A stretch of 64,000 nucleotides of DNA from CAZOEL01 sp964578835 (GTDB taxonomy: Bacteria; Desulfobacterota; Syntrophobacteria; Syntrophobacterales; Syntrophobacteraceae): assembly GCA_964578835.1 (NCBI GenBank), contig CAZOEL010000009.1, positions 1 to 64,000 of the forward strand. Direction: 5' to 3'. Below the pieces are notes generated by a model, which was not told where the DNA came from, did not search any database, and was given only the letters and a program-made list of their open reading frames with translations. The position numbers and the translations under genes were made by a program. Shown one piece after another: positions 8,950-17,908 of this stretch. The stretch's first letter is position 1; every line of letters begins with the position of its first letter.

Positions 8950-9278
8950 TGCCGTTTCTCCTTTCTTGCATCTAAAGATAAGGACTCGCCGTCAAAAGAG
9001 TAATGGAAAGCCGGGAATCTACCGAATATCACCCTGAGCGGCGCATCTTGCAACATGATGTCGTCAACTTTCCAGATTTGTGTTACCTTGTGTCCCAACT
9101 AATGGCCTTTACAATTTACCGCACAGAGAAACTGAGAGGAGTCTTAGCGACTGCGTATCGCCGCGATTCCCGCGGCTTTGAGGGACTACCACCGCAACAG
9201 AGGCGGAAGGGATACTCCGCCGACTCACAATATGCTCAGAGACGCCGGCAACGCGGAGATCTCGAGGGAGGGGGCGCC

Positions 9279-9851
9279 GTGGATTCAACCTATCGTTCAT
9301 TTCAGGTGGCTCAGTCAATACTGGTTCTCAGTAACGTAACCTACGTTAAAGAGGTAGCTTCCGGAACCGGATTGGAAATAGCGGATGAATTTTTGAAAAT
9401 ACCAGTCCTTGTGGAGGAGATTCCGGAACACGGGCTGGAATTGGAGCTGACCCGAGAAAAAGTGTATGAAGAAGTATTGGCGCGACTACAAGCGAGAGGG
9501 CTTATGCCCTTATCGAGCGCAGCAGCAGACGCTCCCCGCAACAGGTACGTCTATGTCAATATCAATGTGGGCGAATCAATCTTCAATATACGAGTCTCCT
9601 TCGAGAGGTTAGTCTATTTCCCTCCGGACGGCCGCCCTCAGTTCAGCAAGACGCCAAATTTGCTCGTTACATATGGCTCGACATGGGTGAAAGAGATTCT
9701 CGGCGCGCATGATGAAAATCCCCGATTCATAATGGATATCCTGGGAAGGCTCGTAGACGCATTCATCACGGAATACCTCGAGGTGAACGGCAAGAGATCC
9801 AAGAAAGCCGATATCGGCCTCTTGCCTTATAATCCGGAAGAAAGCATCTGA
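9279..9851 (+). CDS. Unknown protein, 190 aa
   Basis: The frame is open from 9003, but the first 92 codons look non-coding (Arg/Gln-rich, no ribosome binding site). A GTG at 9279 is preceded by GAGGGAGGGG and gives a sensible product, so I choose it. The protein has mixed alpha/beta character with segments such as RYVYVNINVGESIFNIRVSF and FIMDILGRLVDAFITEYL. I recognise no domain. The 280 bp before the start contain GC-rich inverted pieces near 9155-9230 that could be a structured leader. Confidence 0.6.
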   Translation: MDSTYRSFQVAQSILVLSNVTYVKEVASGTGLEIADEFLKIPVLVEEIPEHGLELELTREKVYEEVLARLQARGLMPLSSAAADAPRNRYVYVNINVGESIFNIRVSFERLVYFPPDGRPQFSKTPNLLVTYGSTWVKEILGAHDENPRFIMDILGRLVDAFITEYLEVNGKRSKKADIGLLPYNPEESI

Positions 9852-9931
9852 CGCCCCGTTCCATTTCCCTTGACATTATTTTTTGCGCCAGGGGAAACAG
9901 GAGCAGTAGCAAGCAGCGTCTGAACAGATCG

Positions 9932-10480
9932 TCAGTTGGCCTCTCTGCTCTTTCGGAGCTCCTCCGCTCTTTTCTTTCTCCATTCCCAAGGAGGGACCGG
10001 CTCAGTGTCCACCCACAGTCCTACTCGGTTTTTTCTGGCCAGTAATTCAAGCTTCCTCCATTCCTCACACTGCTTGCTCGTACATCCTTTTATATTCACC
10101 CAAGCCATTCCATAGCCGATGAGCTCTTCATTGACGAGCTCCTTTTTTCCACTGGCCCGTATAAGAACATGGCTGATCCCGTAAGTACCGCTACTCACGG
10201 GAATAACCTCTACAACCTTGTTCAGGAGAAGGTAAGAAGCCAGAAACTTCGCTTCATTGTGAAAGGGCTGTCCTACTTCCGGGCAATCGATCCCGAAGAG
10301 CCTGACTTTCTCGGTCTTGCCATCATGAGCCACAGAAAAGACATCGGCATCCAATAGCTCCACCACTTTGCCTTGCCATCCCCAACAGAGAGCAGGAAAC
10401 ACTCCAGCGAGGAGCAAAAAGCTGACAAGCATCCTTCCGAAATTCCTGATGCGCGCTATGAGCCAAAGCTCAATATCCAT
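9932..10480 (-). CDS. Secreted SNase-like (thermonuclease) protein, one catalytic residue altered
   Basis: A staphylococcal-nuclease fold follows an N-terminal hydrophobic export segment (MLVSFLLLAGVFPALC, about 17-32; start could be M1 or M17). Matches include D44 and D46 (LDADVFSV), R60 in VRLFGIDCPE, D65, E68 and the C-terminal LLARKNRVGLW. Comparing with Staphylococcus nuclease, D21, R35, D40 and E43 have counterparts, but the position of Arg87 (KYGR) is isoleucine here (TYGI, I102). Activity is therefore doubtful or the mechanism altered. A pair of cysteines (KGCTSKQCEEW) may form a disulphide. It lies downstream of the repeat protein on the same strand, about 460 bp away. Confidence 0.82.
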   Translation of the reverse strand: MDIELWLIARIRNFGRMLVSFLLLAGVFPALCWGWQGKVVELLDADVFSVAHDGKTEKVRLFGIDCPEVGQPFHNEAKFLASYLLLNKVVEVIPVSSGTYGISHVLIRASGKKELVNEELIGYGMAWVNIKGCTSKQCEEWRKLELLARKNRVGLWVDTEPVPPWEWRKKRAEELRKSREAN

Positions 10481-10941
10481 GAGACTCCCCTCCCCGGACC
10501 ACCTGTCCAGTCACATCGAAATAGCGGCATTTTAACGAGCCGTTGGGCTCACGAAAACACCCTGGCCCAACGTCTGCACACACACCTTCGCCGGATATCC
10601 TCAAGAAACAGGAGATTATGAAATCAAGCGCACAAATAATCTCGTTACGCTGACTTCCAGCGAGCCCATCTTTTCGCCCAGGGAGCGGCCTGGAAAGGCC
10701 GATCGGTTGCGCAGTGGACAAAACCGCTTTAGTATTGGTCCTGCAAGAAGCAGAAGCAAGAGATTTCTGAACGACTGGAAGAGAAAAAAGCTGCGGGGGG
10801 ACACCCCTAGAGAGAATAGCCGAAAGAAAATGAGAAAGGACTGTAAATGCCAGCCTACAGCCCCTTCTTGTTCGCAAGCCACACGTCATGGAATATGCGC
10901 CATCAACCCGAGTCAATCACACTTTCCTGTACTCCCTTTCT
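10481..10941. other. 460-bp gap without a convincing gene
   Basis: Open frames exist on both strands (for example 10470-10916 minus), but none has a good ribosome binding site, conserved motif or natural composition. A short inverted repeat GAGCC-GTTG-GGCTC lies near 10538-10551. The 3' end of the repeat protein gene abuts the right side. Nothing else seen. Confidence 0.4.
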
Positions 10942-12195
10942 TTATTGACTACCCAGAGAAATTGCCTTTCCGTCAAGTGTTGTAGCAAGCACCTGCGGTG
11001 CAAGGCAATTTTGGCCTTGAATGTTGATAGGCCCCTGGTAAACAGCGTCTCCCGCCTGATCTACCGGGAATGAGCCCTCGCTCATAAAGGTAGAGAAATC
11101 CCCGCCCGGCTCGAGGCAGCTCACCATGGCGTTCAGATCCATCTCTGGAACAGCGCCATCCTCCATACGGAGACCACGAATTTCCATGTTGAGCATCCCA
11201 TCCCGACTGAGAGCGGCTTTGCCGGACTCGAGCGTAAACCCTTCATCGGCAACCGGAGCTCCCAAAATAGACTGTCCTCTGAACTTTTCGGGCAACGCGC
11301 TCATTTGGTTGAAAGCAAATGCATTCTCATCTGCAGATGCCATATTAACGTCCGCAGTTGGACTCTGACCTTGTTTAGCATCAACAGCGCTTCCCTCATT
11401 TAGAGAAGCCTTGTTAAGAACATTTTCTATGCGGATCGGGTCTTGTTGAACAGCGGCATCTCCGCCTGCAAGAAGGTCTGCATTCTGCCCGCCGATAGGT
11501 TGTAAGGAGCTAAAATCATTGACTGTCGCTCCATTCTCCACTCTGGAGGCTATTCCACCGTCTCCGGTCGCCAGAAAATTCCCCAGGCGCGCCTGCCGGT
11601 TTGCAGCTCGCAAATTCCTTCTGGCCTGCCGGTCTTCTAAGCGCATGTTCTTGCGGGCTTGTCTCGCCTCGGCTCGAAGATTCCTCCTCGCCTGCCGCGT
11701 TTCCACTATCGGGGTTTCCACATCGGTCACGCCTATCCCGGGTCCCGCGATTCCTGCATCCCCGATTGTCGCAGGCTCTATTCCAAAATCTGCGCCTCTA
11801 GCCCCCAGAAAATTCCCCAGGCGCGCCTGCCGGTTTGCAGCTCGCAAATTCCTTCTGGCCTGCCGGTCTTCTAAGCGCATGTTCTTGCGGGCTTGTCTCG
11901 CCTCGGCTCGAAGATTCCTCCTCGCCTGCCGCGTTTCCACTATCGGGGTTTCCACATCGGTCACGCCTATCCCGGGTCCCGCAATTCCTGCATCCCCGAT
12001 TGTCGCAGGCTCTATTCCAAGATCTGCGCCAATCGGAGCGGTTTCTTGAAAAGCGCCATCTGGATTCACCGTTTCAAATCCCGCAGGAATCCCTATTGCA
12101 GCGCCTAGGAAGGCGTTTTCCTGATCCTTGATTTGCGCCGTTGCGGGCGAAGCCATCAGGAAGAGGCCTGACAGCACTATAGCAAATGTTTTCAT
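10942..12195 (-). CDS. Secreted Arg/Ala-rich protein with two 78-residue tandem repeats
   Basis: I know no family for this 417-residue protein. A signal peptide (MKTFAIVLSGLFLMASPATA, cleavage after residue 20) predicts export. Two nearly identical 78-residue units carry four hendecad-like 11-residue steps each (RQARRNLRAEA, RQARKNMRLED, RQARRNLRAAN, RQARLGNFL; residues 89-129 and 167-207), separated by the Gly/Pro-rich segment IGDAGIAGPGIGVTDVETP. The arms are strongly basic and could be long amphipathic helices. The C-terminal 120 residues form a separate region with two Cys (SCLEPGG and NCLAPQV), perhaps disulphide-bonded. A ribosome binding site (AAGAGGAGC) precedes the ATG. Binding of nucleic acid or polyanion outside the cell is only a guess. 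Confidence 0.8.
   Translation of the reverse strand: MKTFAIVLSGLFLMASPATAQIKDQENAFLGAAIGIPAGFETVNPDGAFQETAPIGADLGIEPATIGDAGIAGPGIGVTDVETPIVETRQARRNLRAEARQARKNMRLEDRQARRNLRAANRQARLGNFLGARGADFGIEPATIGDAGIAGPGIGVTDVETPIVETRQARRNLRAEARQARKNMRLEDRQARRNLRAANRQARLGNFLATGDGGIASRVENGATVNDFSSLQPIGGQNADLLAGGDAAVQQDPIRIENVLNKASLNEGSAVDAKQGQSPTADVNMASADENAFAFNQMSALPEKFRGQSILGAPVADEGFTLESGKAALSRDGMLNMEIRGLRMEDGAVPEMDLNAMVSCLEPGGDFSTFMSEGSFPVDQAGDAVYQGPINIQGQNCLAPQVLATTLDGKAISLGSQ
11571..12030. repeat. 234-bp tandem duplication inside the repeat protein gene
   Basis: Copy 1 runs 11571-11804 and copy 2 from 11805 to about 12030. By eye only two substitutions separate them over about 226 bp. The period is a multiple of three, so the frame is kept. 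Near identity at DNA level, including wobble positions, points to a recent duplication or continuing homogenisation. Confidence 0.9.
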
Positions 12196-12680
12196 ATACT
12201 AGCTCCTCTTAACGATCCTGGATCGCTCTATCGTTCAGTTGTTCCCAAAATTGATCCAAAACCAAAGAATATAAGGATCTCAATAGTGTGATTTCCCAGT
12301 TATAGAAAACAGAAATTTGAGCAGCCGATCTGCCCAAGCTCCCGCTCAATGGCATCCATGCGCCAATAACATCGATTCGAGGCGTTTCAGCCACCAAATC
12401 CGGGCTGTGAGCGCTATCCTGTTTCGTTGCGGCTTTTGGGGAAATATCAGGTGAATCCCGTATAATAAGAAAGTAATGACTCCATACGAACGCGCAACCT
12501 CTTACATCGGCGCATCCCACATCACGACAGGGTTGGGAGGAGAGCTATCCACAATCATATGGAAATCCGGGAAACAAATCTGCAGGATCACATTTCTCTG
12601 GGCGGAAGACATGAAAGCGCCCGGCATTCTGCGATGGCAACACGGAATGCATGGATATTTTCATTGAGTAGGGAGGCAAA
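12196..12680. other. Intergenic region upstream of the repeat protein
   Basis: The gap between two minus-strand genes holds a near-palindrome around 12211-12232 (GATCC/GGATC and GATAGAGCGATCC arms) just before the repeat-protein start. A perfect TATAAT lies at 12461-12466 on the plus strand. A 63-codon plus ORF (12476-12667) follows it but has no ribosome binding site and no recognisable sequence; I do not call it. Confidence 0.35.
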
Positions 12681-12709
12681 AAAAAGCCGCAGTGAGTAGG
12701 CGGCTTTTT
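12681..12709 (-). terminator. Intrinsic terminator of the PLD-EEP operon
   Basis: AAAAAGCCGC (12681-12690) and GCGGCTTTTT (12700-12709) form a GC stem flanked by A and T runs, so it can work in both directions. It lies 25 bp beyond the stop of the minus-strand EEP gene. Confidence 0.85.
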
Positions 12710-12733
12710 CGATGAGAAAATCTATTGAATTCT

Positions 12734-13549
12734 TTAGAGGCTGACTGCGCTCATGCGCCGGATAGCCAAAGCGGCTTGAATGGAATCCACTTCAGTCACG
12801 CTCTGGTCCATAAGCGCAGGGGTCGTGATGGAGGCTCTCAAGGGCAAGTGATCGGATGCGATTCTTGCGAGAGGGGTATCGTGCACACACAGATCCAGAA
12901 GATAATCGAGCGGACGCACCCAGATGCGATCGAGCGCAAGCATGGGATAAGACGATGGGAAAGTCCTCAATGTGGGACATTTCCCCAGGCTCGTACAGAG
13001 TGAGCTGACCCTGCGGTTCCTCGGCGTCCATTCGTTGAAATCTCCGAGAACGATCACGAGGCGATCAGTATCTTGTGAGAGCGCATCGAGCAGCTTCTTG
13101 ATTTGATACTTTCGCTCGTAGGCCCTGAGGCCGAGGTGAGTAACAACGACCTGAACTATCTTCCCACCAATTTGAAGATCGACATCGATGGCGCCACGGG
13201 GCTCGCGACCCGGAACGCTAAGATTGATGCGCCGCACATCCAGCACGGGATGCGAGGTGAGCAATGCATTTCCATATCTGCCGGATTTGGTGGGCAACGT
13301 ATAACCATGGACCACGTTGAGGCCGGTAGCGTCGAGAATATCGTCAACCTTGCATGATTTGCAGTGGCCGTAAGGGCGGAAATCCAACTCCTGCAGCCCG
13401 ATGATATCGGCGTTAAGCTCTTTGATCACCTCTGCGATCCGGTCCGGATCTCGACGCCCGTCTCGTCCCAGACAGCGGTGGATATTATATGTTGCAACAG
13501 TCATGGGCTGCAGAGATCTTTCTAAGTCTTTGTCAATATAAGTGCTCAT
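12734..13549 (-). CDS. Endonuclease/exonuclease/phosphatase (EEP) family protein
   Basis: The 271-residue product has the EEP metal-dependent phosphohydrolase motifs: TYNIHRC (N-terminal strand), LQELD (catalytic Glu), GNALLTS, THLGL, GDFNEW and ASDHLPL (C-terminal Asp-His). Members cleave phosphodiesters or phosphomonoesters in DNA, inositol phosphates or phospholipids. Its start overlaps the stop of the upstream PLD-VTT gene by 4 bp (ATGA), so the two are translationally coupled. This pairing suggests work on phospholipid-derived substrates; that is inference. It is followed by a strong terminator. Confidence 0.9.
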   Translation of the reverse strand: MSTYIDKDLERSLQPMTVATYNIHRCLGRDGRRDPDRIAEVIKELNADIIGLQELDFRPYGHCKSCKVDDILDATGLNVVHGYTLPTKSGRYGNALLTSHPVLDVRRINLSVPGREPRGAIDVDLQIGGKIVQVVVTHLGLRAYERKYQIKKLLDALSQDTDRLVIVLGDFNEWTPRNRRVSSLCTSLGKCPTLRTFPSSYPMLALDRIWVRPLDYLLDLCVHDTPLARIASDHLPLRASITTPALMDQSVTEVDSIQAALAIRRMSAVSL

Positions 13550-15798
13550 TCCTTATGCTCCGAAGCGGAATTCTCCAGTTCTGTTCTCTTCTCCCGACCA
13601 CCCAGCTTCTTGTGAATCCAAACGTTGGCCAGTGCGATCAGAAGAACTAACGCTGCTAAAACCATAAAACTGTTCAAACCCGGGTTGCGCATCGTGTCTT
13701 CCAGGGTTCTCCCCAAAAGGGTTATGGCGGTAATACCCGGTAAGAGTCCGATAACTGTTCCGATTATGTAATCTCTAAATCGGATGCGAGAAGCTCCGGC
13801 TACAAAATTTATTAAGGTGTAGGGAGCGACAGGGAACAGACGAATCGTAACGATCGTTACCAACCCCTGACGCCTGAGCCTCATGCTGAGACGGTTGAGG
13901 CGCGATCCAACCATCTTCCGGGCAGCGTTGCGGCCGACCGCATGCCCGATCCCAAAAAGGACTACTGCGCTGACGAGGCAGCCAACCAAGGAATAAACGA
14001 ATGCTCTGAAGGGGTCAAACGTAACAGCCGTAGCCAACACCAGGACTGTTACAGGAAACATCGTAAGCCCACCAATCGTGTAAGCCGCTATCACGATAAT
14101 GAAAGACAACGGGTGGCCTTTCAGGAAAGAGGCGGCGTCCACAACCGTATCTACATCCAGCCATTTGTTGAGCGGCGTCCAATGCCAAACGACGGCGAAA
14201 GCAAGCAGAATCGCAAGGATGAATAGGGTTTTGGCAATATAACGGTTACGAGTGCTTTTGACCTCTTCCGGCAGAAACTGTTCGATGAGCACGGACGGAT
14301 CCGCGGGGCGCTCCGGGTCGATAAGCCCCGATTGATAGAGCCAGCTTTCCGGTTCTCGAGGAGTCATTTCTTCCAGAGGCTCCAGTGTTCGGTCCGCCCC
14401 CCGCAGCGCATCCACTGCCTTGATAAGGGAGCCTTTGCCTGCTATCATCGCCTCCACCTTTTCAGGCGGGACGCTGAGATGCTCGCCGAGGAGACGATTG
14501 CGGAAATGAGAAATTGCCTTACGGACATTGGGATCACCATTCGCTTCCACCGCAAGATCGCACTCGGTATCGAGCCCCATCGAGCGATTGTTGAGATTGG
14601 ATGAGCTGACCCGCGCAAATCTATCGTCGATCACCAGCACTTTCGAGTGCACATTGAGACACCCATGGCAGGGTGGAGGAAGCGACGGGTAATATAGTCG
14701 GAGGCGTCCGAAGCGGTCCGCCTCTCGTAGCCGATGAATCAGGCCCATACGCAGCGCGCCCATAGTCTTTTCCTCGAGCCATCCGGAATTTCTCAACGGA
14801 AGAACGATCGCGATTTCGGGACCGTTCTTTTCCTCAAGCCTTCGAGCAATCAGGTCGCCAATCATCGAAGACGTCAGGTATTGGGTTTCAATGTAAATGA
14901 AACGCCGGGCCGCTAATATCGCATCCCTGTATAGCGCCTCAACTTCTCTAACTTCGTGACATCCTTGGTAAGCCGGTTCAGTGCGCGCAATTCCGATAAG
15001 AACATTTTTAAGCTCAGGCGTCAAGGCTGGGGGCCAGGGATCGCTTGCGATAGGATCAGAAAGAGAGATTTCCTGGCTGGTGGCTCGACGCCATCGCTCT
15101 CTGGCGACTTTTCCCAGTGTAAGCGCGGCCTCCCCGTCCACCGCCATCTGCACATCATGGAAGGGCGAATAATATCCGCACCATGGATCATGGCGGCGGG
15201 GATCGACAGGGAGATGTTCCGGAGTATCCCATCGACATTTGGTGAGATCGAGTCCTCCGACGAAGGCTATCGAATCATCGATCACGACGATCTTCTGATG
15301 GTGCGAGGCCCCGAGTGGATGATTCCCGTCCAGGCGGAAATGGACTCTTCCGTGAGTGCGCCATCCCACCGAGTAGACGGGAAGCGGCTCCCTCTCAAAA
15401 GCATAAATCATGGCAAAGTCCCAGATGAGCACATATGCGTGCAATCCTCGGCGCCTGGCTACAGTCTTATTCAAGAAATCGATGAGGGTGTTTGATGGTC
15501 CTTTGTTATTGCGCTGGAGGGAGATCCTGCTGTCAAGATCCCAGCCAATAATGAAGATCGACTTCGACGCCCGTTCAACAGCTTGAGTGAATGAAACAAA
15601 ATAGGAGTCTGCATCGATGAGGAAAGCAGCCCGTCGAGCATGCGCAATGCGCATGCAATTCTGTCCTTCGACAAGAATGCCGCTCTCGCCTTCCTGCGCA
15701 ACTGTTTCTCGATTCAAGTCCTTTGGTTTTTCATGGAGTAATTTTCCCATAACTAATCGTATAAGGATTTGCGATACCGGCAGCAACCGCGAGATCAT
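13546..15798 (-). CDS. Phospholipase D / cardiolipin synthase-like protein fused to a VTT (DedA-type) membrane domain
   Basis: The 750-residue protein has two PLD HKD motifs: H167-x-K169 with D174 (HHQKIVVIDD), followed by GGLDL, and VHSKVLVIDD at about residue 387 with SSNLNNRS. A long hydrophobic C-terminal region (about 530-730) matches the VTT/SNARE-associated family (MFPVTVLVLATAV, LFPVAPYTLINFVAGASRI, GLLPGITAITLLG). The first part would transfer or hydrolyse phosphatidyl groups, the second resembles DedA/VTT lipid scramblase-like proteins. The start may be M1 or M17 (MGKLLHEKPK); neither has a strong ribosome binding site. It is first in an operon with the EEP gene. Confidence 0.92.
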   Translation of the reverse strand: MISRLLPVSQILIRLVMGKLLHEKPKDLNRETVAQEGESGILVEGQNCMRIAHARRAAFLIDADSYFVSFTQAVERASKSIFIIGWDLDSRISLQRNNKGPSNTLIDFLNKTVARRRGLHAYVLIWDFAMIYAFEREPLPVYSVGWRTHGRVHFRLDGNHPLGASHHQKIVVIDDSIAFVGGLDLTKCRWDTPEHLPVDPRRHDPWCGYYSPFHDVQMAVDGEAALTLGKVARERWRRATSQEISLSDPIASDPWPPALTPELKNVLIGIARTEPAYQGCHEVREVEALYRDAILAARRFIYIETQYLTSSMIGDLIARRLEEKNGPEIAIVLPLRNSGWLEEKTMGALRMGLIHRLREADRFGRLRLYYPSLPPPCHGCLNVHSKVLVIDDRFARVSSSNLNNRSMGLDTECDLAVEANGDPNVRKAISHFRNRLLGEHLSVPPEKVEAMIAGKGSLIKAVDALRGADRTLEPLEEMTPREPESWLYQSGLIDPERPADPSVLIEQFLPEEVKSTRNRYIAKTLFILAILLAFAVVWHWTPLNKWLDVDTVVDAASFLKGHPLSFIIVIAAYTIGGLTMFPVTVLVLATAVTFDPFRAFVYSLVGCLVSAVVLFGIGHAVGRNAARKMVGSRLNRLSMRLRRQGLVTIVTIRLFPVAPYTLINFVAGASRIRFRDYIIGTVIGLLPGITAITLLGRTLEDTMRNPGLNSFMVLAALVLLIALANVWIHKKLGGREKRTELENSASEHKE

Positions 15799-15975
15799 GC
15801 GCCGCTGGCCCTCAAGTCATCATCTTTTTTTATTGCCAATATTTGGATAAACATGTTAGTAGGTTTCGATTTTATTAACGCCGCACATCCCTCGAAACCT
15901 TTTGGTGCCCGTTTCTAAAAGCTGTCGGGTTACAACAATAAGAGGGGTGGAGGTAACAACCAGAAGGAGACTTTT

Positions 15976-16800
15976 ATGGCAGTAGTCAGCATGAAACAGT
16001 TGCTAGAGGCAGGGGTTCACTTCGGACACCAGACGCGCCGCTGGAATCCCAAAATGAAGCCCTACATCTTCGGCGCCCGAAATGGGATCTATATCATCGA
16101 CCTTCAAAGGACGGTGAGACTCTTCCACTCAGCTTATCAGTTCGTCGCTGAAAGCGCGGCAGCCGGAGAGAGCGTTCTGTTTGTCGGCACGAAGCAGCAG
16201 GCCAGAGACACGATCCGCGAGGAAGCCCAGAGATGCGGGATGTTCTTCGTCGACTATCGCTGGCTTGGCGGGATGCTTACCAATTTCAAGACCATCAAGA
16301 TCAGAATCGACAGGCTCAAAGAGCTCGAATCGATGATCGAAGACGGGAGCATCAATCGCTTTCCGAAAAAGGAAATTCTACAGCTCCAGAACGAGAAGGA
16401 AAAGCTGCTCAAGAACGTCGGCGGCATCAAAGACATGACCAGACTTCCGGGCGTGCTTTTCGTGGTGGACACTCACCGTGAAAATATTGCAGTAGCCGAA
16501 GCCAACCGGCTCGGCATCCCCGTAGTTGCGATCGTTGACACCAACTGCGACCCCGATATGATCGACCATCCCATTCCAGGCAACGATGACGCAATACGCG
16601 CCATCCGACTGGTCACATCCAAAATGGCCGATGCCTGCATAGAGGGGAAACAGCGGTACACTGAAGCGCAGCAGGCCGTGGGAGACAAGGAAATGCCTTC
16701 TTTCGAGGAAGTCCCGGCCGGCCAGATCCTCAGCCAGGAAGAGAGCGGCCCGGTGGTGGAGATTGTGGGATCGGAGTCTTCTCCCGAGAAGAAAGAATAA
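15976..16800 (+). CDS. rpsB: 30S ribosomal protein S2
   Basis: S2 binds late to the 30S head-body junction with S1. The 274-residue sequence carries the family's VSMKQLLEAGVHFGHQTRRWNPKM start and the central RWLGGMLTNFKTI and GIPVVAIVDTNCDPD motifs. The C-terminal extension (about residues 235-274) is acidic and variable, as often in this group. AGAAGGAGA precedes the ATG. It heads the conserved translation-envelope cluster, with tsf separated by an unusually long 321-bp spacer. Confidence 0.98.
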   Translation: MAVVSMKQLLEAGVHFGHQTRRWNPKMKPYIFGARNGIYIIDLQRTVRLFHSAYQFVAESAAAGESVLFVGTKQQARDTIREEAQRCGMFFVDYRWLGGMLTNFKTIKIRIDRLKELESMIEDGSINRFPKKEILQLQNEKEKLLKNVGGIKDMTRLPGVLFVVDTHRENIAVAEANRLGIPVVAIVDTNCDPDMIDHPIPGNDDAIRAIRLVTSKMADACIEGKQRYTEAQQAVGDKEMPSFEEVPAGQILSQEESGPVVEIVGSESSPEKKE

Positions 16801-17121
16801 CGCTCGCAGCTAATGTGCAACGAAGCAGGGCGACGAAAATCCTTTGCTTCGTTGCTTCAAGCGCTGATTCCGGATTGAGCGCAGCCGAAGCTGCATCTGT
16901 TTTAGCGGATGGGCGTTGGTCGTAGCTTGATCTCACCACATATTGCAGAGTTGCCCGACGGGAATTCCGCCATGTGTTGTCCAGACGTTTCGCCTCCTTG
17001 AGATCCGAATTCGGTTGTCTCGGGGCGAGCGAATCCCGCTGAAATAATGCCGAAGTTGTGGCGGAAGATTACCTTTCATTTTAGATTAAAACCAGCATAT
17101 AGAAGAGACAGGAGGAGATCC
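16801..17121 (+). other. rpsB-tsf spacer with an 11-bp perfect hairpin
   Basis: The spacer holds no gene. GCAACGAAGCA (16817-16827) and TGCTTCGTTGC (16845-16855) form a perfect 11-bp stem with a 17-nt loop, starting 16 bp after the rpsB stop. There is no T run, so it may be a partial terminator, processing site or regulatory structure. Confidence 0.55.
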
Positions 17122-17718
17122 TTGGAAATCTCAGCAACAATGGTTCGTGATTTGAGAGAGAAGACGGGCGTCGGCATGATGGATTGCAAGAAAGCCCTTC
17201 AAGATACCAACGGAGATATGGAAAAGGCTCTGGACCTTCTTAGGCAAAAGGGACTCGCCAAGGCGATGAAGCGCTCCGGGCGGGAAGCCACTGAAGGAAT
17301 GGTCCATTCTTACATTCATGGCGCAGGAAAGATCGGCGTATTGGTGGAAGTCAATTGCGAGACCGATTTCGCAGCCAAGAGCGAGGACTTCATCGCCTTC
17401 ACCAAAAATGTCGCCATGCACATTGCGGCCGCCAACCCTCTGGGAGTGCAGGTAGAGGACATTCCTCAGGAAGTGCTTGAAAGAGAACGCGCGATATATA
17501 TGGCTCAGGCCCGGGAATCAGGAAAGCCAGAGAATATCCTGGAAAAAATGGTTGAAGGCAAGGTGCGAAAGTTCTATGAAGAAATCGTTCTGATGCAACA
17601 GAAGTATGTAAAAGAGCCCGATAAGACAATTCAGGATTACTTGAACGAGCTGATAGCGAAGATCGGGGAAAAGATATACGTGCGCCGCTTTGTGCGTTAT
17701 CAGTTGGGTGGGGAATAG
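17122..17718 (+). CDS. tsf: Elongation factor Ts
   Basis: EF-Ts is the guanine nucleotide exchange factor of EF-Tu. The frame extends upstream to 17047, but a TTG at 17122 has a strong ribosome binding site (AGGAGGAG) and gives the normal N-terminus MEISATMVRDLREKTG; I therefore choose it. The product is 198 residues, the short form seen in Thermus and many deltaproteobacteria, with one core subdomain. Signatures are GVGMMDCKKAL and the EF-Tu-contacting TDFAAKSEDF. Confidence 0.96.
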   Translation: MEISATMVRDLREKTGVGMMDCKKALQDTNGDMEKALDLLRQKGLAKAMKRSGREATEGMVHSYIHGAGKIGVLVEVNCETDFAAKSEDFIAFTKNVAMHIAAANPLGVQVEDIPQEVLERERAIYMAQARESGKPENILEKMVEGKVRKFYEEIVLMQQKYVKEPDKTIQDYLNELIAKIGEKIYVRRFVRYQLGGE

Positions 17719-17908
17719 GCGCAAAGGCCGCCGCCCTTTATCCGGCTCGCAGCGATGCGCGTCAATGTCTCGTAAGACGCATTCGGAGATTGAGTCATCC
17801 GACGCGCGTTGCGGTGAGCAGGCGAGCTTGTGAATTCAGACCACGCCGGATTTTTTTTCGACGAAATTCTCCTTCGGATAATTTGTCTGAAGGAGCGCAA
17901 GGGTTGAC

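Noticed and set aside
9003..9278. N-terminal 92-codon extension of the orphan protein
   Set aside because: It has no ribosome binding site and an odd Arg/Gln-rich composition, while the GTG at 9279 has a strong one.
10470..10916. Minus-strand ORF of 148 codons
   Set aside because: It has no ribosome binding site or known motif and overlaps the SNase gene start.
11519..12049. Plus-strand ORF of 176 codons
   Set aside because: It is antisense to the tandem-repeat secreted protein, open only because of the biased repeat composition, and lacks a ribosome binding site.
12476..12667. Plus-strand 63-codon ORF after a TATAAT
   Set aside because: It has no ribosome binding site or recognisable sequence; only the -10 match speaks for it.
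17047..17121. N-terminal extension of EF-Ts
   Set aside because: The 25 extra basic residues are foreign to the family, and the TTG at 17122 has a strong ribosome binding site.
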